From Xylocopa sonorina (Eukaryota > Arthropoda > Insecta > Hymenoptera > Apidae): a stretch of DNA of 64,000 nt. The translations under genes were made by a program, and so were the position numbers. Below the pieces are notes generated by a model. That model ran no database searches and was not told the DNA's origin. It was given only the letters and a program-made list of their open reading frames with translations. The first letter of the stretch is position 1. Each line of letters starts with the position of its first letter. The DNA is taken from positions 620,001 to 684,000 of the forward strand of contig NW_027490241.1 of NCBI RefSeq assembly GCF_050948175.1. The letters run 5' to 3'. Below are positions 53,501 to 64,000 of this stretch, one piece after another.

Positions 53501-56500
53501 GTTTTAAGAAGCATTAGAACACTATTGTTACGATAGGTAGACATTTGCAAACGCTATTTCCTTTCAAGGAAGTGTCGCATTTGCAATCATTTGAAGTGTA
53601 GAGGAGGAATACATAACACTTCGCAAAACATATTACATCTTACCATGAAACATAGAAATGAGATGCGATATCGCGTTTTAAGAAGCATTAGAACTCTATT
53701 GCTACTATACCTAGACATCTGCAGACGCTATTTCCTAGCAAGGAAGTGTCGCATTTACATTCATTTGAAGTGTAGACGAGGAATACATAACACTTCGCAA
53801 ATCATATTATATCTTACCATGAAACATAGAAATGAGATGCGATATCGCGTTGTAAGAAGCATTAGAAATCTATTGCTACGATACGTAGACACCTGCAAAC
53901 GCTATTTCCTTGCTAGGAAGTGTCGCATTTACATTCATTTGAAGTGTAGACGAGGAATACATAACACTTCGCAAATCATGTTATATCTTACCATGAAACA
54001 TAGAAATGAGATGCGATATCGCGTTTTAAAAATCATATGAACTCTATTTCTACGATACGTAGACATCTGCAATCGTTATTTCCTTTCAAGGAAGTGTCGC
54101 ATTTACTTTCATTTGAATCGTAGACGAGGAATGCATAACACTTCGCAATGAATATTATATCTTACCATGATACATAAAAATTGAAATGCGATATCGCGTT
54201 GTAAGAAGCATTAGAAATCTATTGCTACGATACGTAGACATCTGCAAACGCTATTTCCTTGCTAGGAAGTGTCGCATTTACATTCATTTCAAGTATAGAC
54301 AAGGAATACATGACACTTCGCAATGAATATTATATCTTACCATGATACATAAAAATGAGATGCGATATCGCGTTGTAAGAAGCATTAGAAATCTATTGCT
54401 ACGATACGTAGACATCTGCAAACGCTATTTCCTTGCTAGGAAGTGTCGCATTTACATTCATTTCAAGTATAGACAAGGAATACATGACACTTCGCAAATC
54501 ACATTATATCTTACCATGAAACATAGGAATGAGATGCGATATCTCGTTTTAAGAAGCATTTGGACTCTATTGCTTCGATACGTAGACATCTGGAAACGCT
54601 ATTTCCTTGCAAGGAAGTGTCGCATTTACATTCATTTGAAGTGTAGACGAGGAATACATAACACTTCGCATATCATTTTATATCTTACCAAGAAACATAG
54701 AAATGAGATGCGATATCGCGTTTTAAGAAGCATTAGAAAGCTATTGCTACGATACGTAGACATCTGCAAACGCTATTTCCTAGCGAGGAAGTATCGCATT
54801 CACATTCATTTGAAGTGTAGACGAGGAATACATGACACTCCGCAAATCATATTATATCTTACCATGAAACATGGAAATGTGATGCGATATCGCGTTTTAA
54901 GAAGCATTTGAACTCTATTGCTACGATACATAGACATCTGCAGACGCTATTTCCTAGCAAGGAAGTGTCGCATTTACATTCATTTGAAGTGTAGACGAGG
55001 AATTCATGACACTTCGCAAATCATATTACATCTTACCATGAAACATAGAAATGAGATGCGATATCGCGTTTTAAGAAGCATTAGAACTCTATTGCTACGA
55101 TACCTAGACATCTGCAGACGCTATTTCCTAGCAAGGTAGAGTCGCATTTACATTCATTTGAAGTGTAGACGAGGAACACATGACACTTCGCAAATCATAT
55201 TATATCTTAACATGAAACATAGAAATGAGATGCGATATCGCGCTTTAAGAAGCCTTAGAACTCTATTGCTACGATACCTAGACATCTGTAGACGGTATTT
55301 CCTAGCAAGGAAGTGTCGCATTTACATTCATTTGAAGTGTAGACGAGGAATACATAACACTTCGCAAATCATATTATATCTTACCATGAAACATAGAAAT
55401 GAGATGCGATATCGCATTTAAGAAGCATTAGAAATCTATTGCTACGATACGTAGACATCTGCAAACGCTATTTTCTTGCTAGGAAGTGTCGCATTTACAT
55501 TCATTTGAAGTATAGACAAGGAATACATGACACTTCGCAAATCATATTATATCTTACCATGAAACATAGAAATGAGATGCGATATCGCGTTTTAAGAAGC
55601 ATTAGATATCTACTGCTACGATACGTAGACATCTGCAAACGCTATTTCCTTGCTAGGAAGTGTCGCATTTACATTCATTTGAAGTATAGACAAGGAATAC
55701 ATGACACTTCGCAAATCATATTATATCTTACCATGAAACATAGAAATGAGATGCGATATCGCGTTTTAAGAAGCATTAGATATCTACTGCTACGATACGT
55801 AGACATCTGCAAACGCTATTTCTTTGCAAGGAAGTGTCGCATTTACATTCATTTGAAGTGTAGACGAGGAATACATAACACTTCGCAAATCATATTATAT
55901 CTTACCATGAAACATAGAAATGGGATGCGATATCGCGTTTTAAGAAGCATTAGAACTTTATCGCTACCATACGTAGAGAGCTGCAGACGCTATTTCCTAG
56001 CAAGGAAGTGTCGCATTTACATTCATTTGAAGTGTAGACGAGGAACACATTACACTTCGCAAATCATATTATATCTTACCATGAAACATAGAAATGAGAT
56101 GCGATATCGCGTTGTAAGAAACATATGAACTCTATTGCTACGATACGTAGACATCTGCAATCGTTATTTCCTTGCAAGGAAGTGTCGCATTCACATTCAT
56201 TTGAAGTGTAGACGAGGAATACATGACACTTCGCAAATCATATTATATCTTACCATGAAACAAAGAAATGAGATGCGATATCGTGTTCTAAGATGCATTA
56301 GAAATCTATTGCTACGATACGTAGACATCTGCAAACGATACTTCCTAGCTAGGAAGTGTCGCATTTACATTCATTTGAAGTGTAGACGAGGAATACATGA
56401 CACTTCGCAAATCACATTATATCTTACCATGAAACATAGAAATGAGATACGATATCGCGTTTTAAGAAGCATTAGATATCTATTGCTACGATACGTAGAC

Positions 56501-59500
56501 ATCTGCAAACGCTATTTCTTTGGAAGGAAGTGTCGCATTTACATTCATTTGAAGTGTAGACGAGGAATACATAACACTTCGCAAATCATATTATATCTTA
56601 CCATGAAACATAGAAATGAGATGCGATATCGCGTTGTAAGAAGCATTAGAAATCTATTGCTACGATACGTAGACACCTGCAAACGCTATTTCCTTGCTAG
56701 GAAGTGTCGCATTTACATTCATTTGAAGTGTAGACGAGGAATACATAACACTTCGCAAATCATGTTATATCTTACCATGAAACATAGAAATGAGATGCGA
56801 TATCGCGTTTTAAAAATCATATGAACTCTATTGCTACGATACGTAGACATCTGCAATCGTTATTTCCTTTCAAGGAAGTGTCGCATTTACTTTCATTTGA
56901 ATCGTAGACGAGGAATGCATAACACTTCGCAATGAATATTATATCTTACCATGATACATAAAAATGAGATGCGATATCGCGTTGTAAGAAGCATTAGAAA
57001 TCTATTGCTACGATACGTAGACATCTGCAGACGCTATTTCCTTGCTAGGAAGTGTCGCATTTACATTCATTTCAAGTATAGACAAGGAATACATGACACT
57101 TCGCAAATCATATTATATCTTACCATGAAACATAGAAATGAGATGCGATTTCACGTTTTAAGAAGCATTAGATATCTACTGCTACGATACGTAGACATCT
57201 GCAAACGCTACTTCTTTGCAAGGAAGTGTCGCATTTACATTCAATTGAAGTGTAGACGAGGAATACATGACACTTCGCAAATCATATTATATCTTACCAT
57301 GAAACAAAAATGAGATGCGATATCGCGTTTTAAGAAGCATTAGATATCTACTGCTACGATACGTAGACATCTGCAAACGCTATTTCCTTGCAAGGAAGTG
57401 TCGCGTTTACATTCATTTGAAGTGTAGACGAGGTATACATAACACTTCGCAAAGCATATTATATCTTACCATGAAACATAGAAATGGGATGCGATATCGC
57501 GTTTTAAGAAGCATTAGAACTTTATCGCTACCATACGTAGAGAGCTGCAGACGCTATTTCCTAGCAAGGAAGTGTCGCATTTACATTCATTTGAAGTGTA
57601 GACGAGGAATACATGACACTTCGCAAATCATATTATATCTTACCATGAAACATAGAAATGAGATGCGATATCGCGTTGTAAGAAACATATGAACTCTATT
57701 GCTACGATACGTAGACATCTGCAATCGTTATTTCCTTGCAAGGAAGTGTCGCATTCACATTCATTTGAAGTGTAGACGAGGAATACATGACACTTCGCAA
57801 ATCATATTATATCTTACCATGAAACTTAGAAATGAGATACGATATCGCGTTCTAAGATGCATTAGAAATCTATTGCTACGATACGTAGACATCTGCAAGC
57901 GATACTTCCTAGCTAGGAAGTGTCGCATTTACATTCATTTGAAGTGTAGACGAGGAATACATGACACTTCGCAAATCACATTATATCTTACCATGAAACA
58001 TAGAAATGAGATACGATATCGCGTTTTAAGAAGCATTAGATATCTATTGCTACGATACGTAGACATCTGCAAACGCTATTTCTTTGGAAGGAAGTGTCGC
58101 ATTTACATTCATTCGAAGTGTAGACGAGGAATACATAACACTTCGCAAAACATATTATATCCAACCATGAAACATAGAAATGAGATGCGATGTCGCGTTT
58201 TAAGAAGCATTAGAAAACTATTGCTACGATAGGTAGACATTTGCAAACGCTATTTCCTGGCAAGGAAGTGTCGCATTTACATTCATTTGAAGTGTAGACG
58301 AGGAATACGTGACACTTCGCAAATCATATTATATCTTACCATGAAACAGAAATGAGATGCGATATCGCGTTTTAAGAAGCATTAGAAACCTATTGCTACG
58401 ATACGTAGACGTCTGCAAACGCTATTTCCTTGCAAGGAAGTGTCGCGTTTACATTCATTTGAAGTGTAGACGAGGTATACATGACACTTCGCAAATCATA
58501 TTATATCTTACCATGAAACATAGAAATGAGATGCGATATCGCGTTTTAAGAAGCATTTGAACTCTATTGCTACGATACATAGACATCTGCAGACGCTATT
58601 TCCTAGCAAGGAAGTGTCGCGTTTACATTCATTTGAAGTGTAGACGAGGAATACATGACACTTCGCAAATCATATTATATCTTACCATGAAACATAGAAA
58701 TGAGATGCGATATCGCGTTTTAAGAAGCATTTGAACTCTATTGCTACGATACATAGGCATCTGCAGACGCTATTTCCTAGCAAGGAAGTGTCGCATTTAC
58801 ATTCATTTGAAGGGTAGACGAGGAATTCATGACACTTCGCAAATCATATTATATGTAACCATGAAACATACAAATGAGATGCGATATCGCGTTTTAAGAA
58901 GCATTAGAACACTATTGTTACGATAGGTAGACATTTGCAAACGCTATTTCCTTTCAAGGAAGTGTCGCATTTACTTTCATTTGAATCGTAGACGAGGAAT
59001 GCATAACACTTCGCAATGAATATTATATCTTACCATGAAACATAGAAATGAGATGCGACATCGCGTTGTAAGAAGCATTAGAAATCTATTGCTGCGATAC
59101 GTAGACACCTGCAAACACTATTTCCTTGCTAGGAAGTGTCGCATTTACATTCATTTCAAGTATAGACAAGGAATACATGACACTTCGCAAATCATATTAT
59201 ATCTTACCATGAAACATAGAAATGAGATGCGATATCGCGTTTTAAGAAGCATTAGATATCTACTGCTACGATACGTAGACATCTGCAAACGCTACTTCTT
59301 TGCAAGGAAGTGTCGCATTTACATTCATTTGAAGTGTAGACGAGGAATACATGACACTTCGCAAATCATATTATATCTTACCATGAAACAGAAATGAGAT
59401 GCGATATCGCGTTTTAAGAAGCATTAGAAATCTATTGCTACGATACGCGGACATCTGCAAACGCTATTTCCTTGCAAGGAATTGTCGCGTTTACATTCAT

Positions 59501-62500
59501 TTGAAGTGTAGACGAGGAATACATGACACTTCGCAAATCATATTATATCTTACCATGAAACATGGAAATGAGATGCGATATCGCGTTTTAAGAAGCATTT
59601 GAACTCTATTGCTACGATACATAGACATCTGCAGACGCTATTTCCTAGCAAGGATGTGTCGCATTTACATTCATTTGAAGTGTAGACGAGGAATTCATGA
59701 CACTTCGCAAATCATATTATATCTTACCATGAAACATATAAATGAGATGCGATATCGCGTTTTAAGAAGCATTAGAACACTATTGTTACGATAGGTAGAC
59801 ATTTGCAAACGCTATTTCCTTTCAAGGAAGTGTCGCATTTGCAATCATTTGAAGTGTAGAGGAGGAATACATAACACTTCGCAAAACATATTACATCTTA
59901 CCATGAAACATAGAAATGAGATGCGATATCGCGTTTTAAGAAGCATTAGAACTCTATTGCTACTATACCTAGACATCTGCAGACGCTATTTCCTAGCAAG
60001 GAAGTGTCGCATTTACATTCATTTGAAGTGTAGACGAGGAATACATAACACTTCGCAAATCATATTATATCTTACCATGAAACATAGAAATGAGATGCGA
60101 TATCGCGTTGTAAGAAGCATTAGAAATCTATTGCTACGATACGTAGACACCTGCAAACGCTATTTCCTTGCTAGGAAGTGTCGCATTTACATTCATTTGA
60201 AGTGTAGACGAGGAATACATAACACTTCGCAAATCATGTTATATCTTACCATGAAACATAGAAATGAGATGCGATATCGCGTTTTAAAAATCATATGAAC
60301 TCTATTGCTACGATACGTAGACATCTGCAATCGTTATTTCCTTTCAAGGAAGTGTCGCATTTACTTTCATTTGAATCGTAGACGAGGAATGCATAACACT
60401 TCGCAATGAATATTATATCTTACCATGATACATAAAAATTGAAATGCGATATCGCGTTGTAAGAAGCATTAGAAATCTATTGCTACGATACGTAGACATC
60501 TGCAAACGCTATTTCCTTGCTAGGAAGTGTCGCATTTACATTCATTTCAAGTATAGACAAGGAATACATGACACTTCGCAATGAATATTATATCTTACCA
60601 TGATACATAAAAATGAGATGCGATATCGCGTTGTAAGAAGCATTAGAAATCTATTGCTACGATACGTAGACATCTGCAAACGCTATTTCCTTGCTAGGAA
60701 GTGTCGCATTTACATTCATTTCAAGTATAGACAAGGAATACATGACACTTCGCAAATCACATTATATCTTACCATGAAACATAGGAATGAGATGCGATAT
60801 CTCGTTTTAAGAAGCATTTGGACTCTATTGCTTCGATACGTAGACATCTGGAAACGCTATTTCCTTGCAAAGAAGTGTCGCATTTACATTCATTTGAAGT
60901 GTAGACGAGGAATACATAACACTTCGCATATCATTTTATATCTTACCAAGAAACATAGAAATGAGATGCGATATCGCGTTTTAAGAAGCATTAGAAAGCT
61001 ATTGCTACGATACGTAGACATCTGCAAACGCTATTTCCTAGCGAGGAAGTATCGCATTCACATTCATTTGAAGTGTAGACGAGGAATACATGACACTCCG
61101 CAAATCATATTATATCTTACCATGAAACATGGAAATGTGATGCGATATCGCGTTTTAAGAAGCATTTGAACTCTATTGCTACGATACATAGACATCTGCA
61201 GACGCTATTTCCTAGCAAGGAAGTGTCGCATTTACATTCATTTGAAGTGTAGACGAGGAATTCATGACACTTCGCAAATCATATTACATCTTACCATGAA
61301 ACATAGAAATGAGATGCGATATCGCGTTTTAAGAAGCATTAGAACTCTATTGCTACGATACCTAGACATCTGCAGACGCTATTTCCTAGCAAGGAAGAGT
61401 CGCATTTACATTCATTTGAAGTGTAGACGAGGAACACATGACACTTCGCAAATCATATTATATCTTAACATGAAACATAGAAATGAGATGCGATATCGCG
61501 CTTTAAGAAGCCTTAGAACTCTATTGCTACGATACCTAGACATCTGTAGACGCTATTTCCTAGCAAGGAAGTGTCGCATTTACATTCATTTGAAGTGTAG
61601 ACGAGGAATACATAACACTTCGCAAATCATATTATATCTTACCATGAAACATAGAAATGAGATGCGATATCGCGTTTTAAGAAGCATTAGAAATCTATTG
61701 CTACGATACGTAGACATCTGCAAACGCTATTTTCTTGCTAGGAAGTTTCGCATTTACATTCATTTGAAGTATAGACAAGGAATACATGACACTTCGCAAA
61801 TCATATTATATCTTACCATGAAACATAGAAATGAGATGCGATATCGCGTTTTAAGAAGCATTAGATATCTACTGCTACGATACGTAGACATCTGCAAACG
61901 CTATTTCCTTGCTAGGAAGTGTCGCATTTACATTCATTTGAAGTATAGACAAGGAATACATGACACTTCGCAAATCATATTATATCTTACCATGAAACAT
62001 AGAAATGAGATGCGATATCGCGTTTTAAGAAGCATTAGATATCTACTGCTACGATACGTAGACATCTGCAAACGCTATTTCTTTGCAAGGAAGTGTCGCA
62101 TTTACATTCATTTGAAGTGTAGACGAGGAATACATAACACTTCGCAAATCATATTATATCTTACCATGAAACATAGAAATGGGATGCGATATCGCGTTTT
62201 AAGAAGCATTAGAACTTTATCGCTACCATACGTAGAGAGCTGCAGACGCTATTTCCTAGCAAGGAAGTGTCGCATTTACATTCATTTGAAGTGTAGACGA
62301 GGAACACATTACACTTCGCAAATCATATTATATCTTACCATGAAACATAGAAATGAGATGCGATATCGCGTTGTAAGAAACATATGAACTCTATTGCTAC
62401 GATACGTAGACATCTGCAATCGTTATTTCCTTGCAAGGAAGTGTCGCATTCACATTCATTTGAAGTGTAGACGAGGAATACATGACACTTCGCAAATCAT

Positions 62501-63200
62501 ATTATATCTTACCATGAAACAAAGAAATGAGATGCGATATCGTGTTCTAAGATGCATTAGAAATCTATTGCTACGATACGTAGACATCTGCAAACGTTAC
62601 TTCCTAGCTAGGAAGTGTCGCATTTACATTCATTTGAAGTGTAGACGAGGAATACATGACACTTCGCAAATCACATTATATCTTACCATGAAACATAGAA
62701 ATGAGATACGATATCGCGTTTTAAGAAGCATTAGATATCTATTGCTACGATACGTAGACATCTGCAAACGCTATTTCTTTGGAAGGAAGTGTCGCATTTA
62801 CATTCATTTGAAGTGTAGACGAGGAATACATAACACTTCGCAAATCATATTATATCTTACCATGAAACATAGAAATGAGATGCGATATCGCGTTGTAAGA
62901 AGCATTAGAAATCTATTGCTACGATACGTAGACACCTGCAAACGCTATTTCCTTGCTAGGAAGTGTCGCATTTACATTCATTTGAAGTGTAGACGAGGAA
63001 TACATAACACTTCGCAAATCATGTTATATCTTACCATGAAACATAGAAATGAGATGCGATATCGCGTTTTAAAAATCATATGAACTCTATTGCTACGATA
63101 CGTAGACATCTGCAATCGTTATTTCCTTTCAAGGAAGTGTCGCATTTACTTTCATTTGAATCGTAGACGAGGAATGCATAACACTTCGCAATGAATATTA
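50520..63200 (+). repeat. 6.26-kb (36-monomer) tandem duplication
   Basis: About 50520-56775 is repeated at about 56776-63200. Matching landmarks lie at 50695/56951, 51443/57699, 52483/58741, 53141/59399, 54342/60600, 54918/61176 and 56135/62394. The offset shifts from 6256 to 6258 to 6259 because of a 2-bp deletion near 52070 (AATCATTATAT) and a 1-bp deletion near 55418 (CGCATTTAAG), both in copy one. 36 x 174 is 6264, so both copies share several older small indels. Apart from scattered substitutions the copies look nearly identical. Confidence 0.85.
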
Positions 63201-64000
63201 TATCTTACCATGATACATAAAAAATGAAATGCGATATCGCGTTGTAAGAAGCATTAGAAATCTATTGCTACGATACGTAGACATCTGCAAACGCTATTTC
63301 CTTGCTAGGAAGTGTCGCATTTACATTCATTTCAAGTATAGACAAGGAATACATGACACTTCGCAAATCACATTATATCTTACCATGAAACATAGGAATG
63401 AGATGCGATATCTCGTCTTAAGAAGCATTTGAACTCTATTGCTTCGATACGTAGACATCTGGAAACGCTATTTCCTTGCAAGGAAGTGTCGCATTTACAT
63501 TCATTTGAAGTGTAGACGAGGAATACATAACACTTCGCATATCATTTTATATCTTACCAAGAAACATAGAAATGAGATGCGATATCGCGTTTTAAGAAGC
63601 ATTAGAAAGCTATTGCTACGGTACGTAGACATCTGCAAACGCTATTTCCTAGCGAGGAAGTATCGCATTCACATTCATTTGAAGTGTAGACGAGGAATAC
63701 ATGACACTTCGCAAATCATATTATATCTTACCATGAAACATGGAAATGTGATGCGATATCGCGTTTTAAGAAGCATTTGAACTCTATTGCTACGATACAT
63801 AGACATCTGCAGACGCTATTTCCTAGCAAGGAAGTGTCGCATTTACATTCATTTGAAGTGTAGACGAGGAATTCATGACACTTCGCAAATCATATTACAT
63901 CTTACCATGAAACATAGAAATGAGATGCGATATCGCGTTTTAAGAAGCATTAGAACTCTATTGCTACGATACCTAGACATCTGCAGACGCTATTTCCTAG

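Larger units (their letters stand above)
47806..64000 (+). repeat. 174-bp satellite, array D (about 93 monomers, runs off the window)
   Basis: Mixture of array C-like monomers and a modified type-B junction (CAATGAATATTATATCTTACCATGATACATAAAAATGAG). The B-like junctions lie near 48243, 49630, 50675, 52755, 54148, 54322, 56932, 59015, 60408, 60580 and 63190. Small indels are frequent (GAAACAGAAATG, AAAAAATGAAATG, TAAAAATTGAAATG), so the periodic frame breaks often. A block of about 1.4 kb occurs three times, starting near 48262, 52777 and 59035. The array continues past the window end. No gene supported. Confidence 0.97.

Overview
The window is almost entirely one tandem satellite DNA. The repeat unit is 174 bp, and roughly 340 monomers lie in the same orientation. 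Three unrelated, GC-richer insertions of 1.3-1.7 kb interrupt it. I find no conventional host gene, tRNA, rRNA or CRISPR array. The sequence is eukaryotic: a megasatellite with higher-order repeats, LTR-type insertions and good GT splice-donor contexts. An insect or other arthropod is my best guess for the source, but nothing in the window proves it. Nested multi-monomer repeats of this kind are typical of centromeric or pericentromeric heterochromatin.

Layout: array A (1-14002), LTR-like insertion 1 (14003-15465), array B (15466-19994), LTR-like insertion 2 (19995-21685), array C (21686-46473), LTR-like insertion 3 (46474-47805), array D (47806-64000, running off the end). Array A keeps an exact 174-bp register for 80 consecutive monomers, and the first 70 monomers of array C do the same. 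Because 174 = 58 x 3, a periodic open reading frame (58-residue repeat, up to 556 codons) runs through the + strand. I regard it as a by-product of the repeat rather than a gene, because common variants are nonsynonymous or nonsense. Arrays C and D hold long higher-order duplications: about 1.04/1.22 kb, 2.96 kb, 3.13 kb and 6.26 kb. The copies differ only by scattered substitutions, 1-2 bp indels, or exact one- or two-monomer losses.

The three insertions belong to one family. In a common sense orientation (minus strand for 1 and 2, plus strand for 3) they begin TGTKACGTCAGGCG, end GACGTGACA, and carry a small hairpin just inside the 5' end. Insertions 1 and 3 are flanked by perfect 4-bp target-site duplications (ACTG and GTAG). 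This is the signature of solo LTRs from an LTR retrotransposon; Ty3/Gypsy or Bel/Pao are possible, and no internal region is present to decide. All three also share an arginine-rich open frame that ends at a phase-2 splice donor close to the LTR 3' end. This is the least expected feature of the window. Insertion 2 has no target-site duplication and sits exactly where the satellite changes type, so it probably marks an ectopic LTR-LTR recombination or deletion junction.
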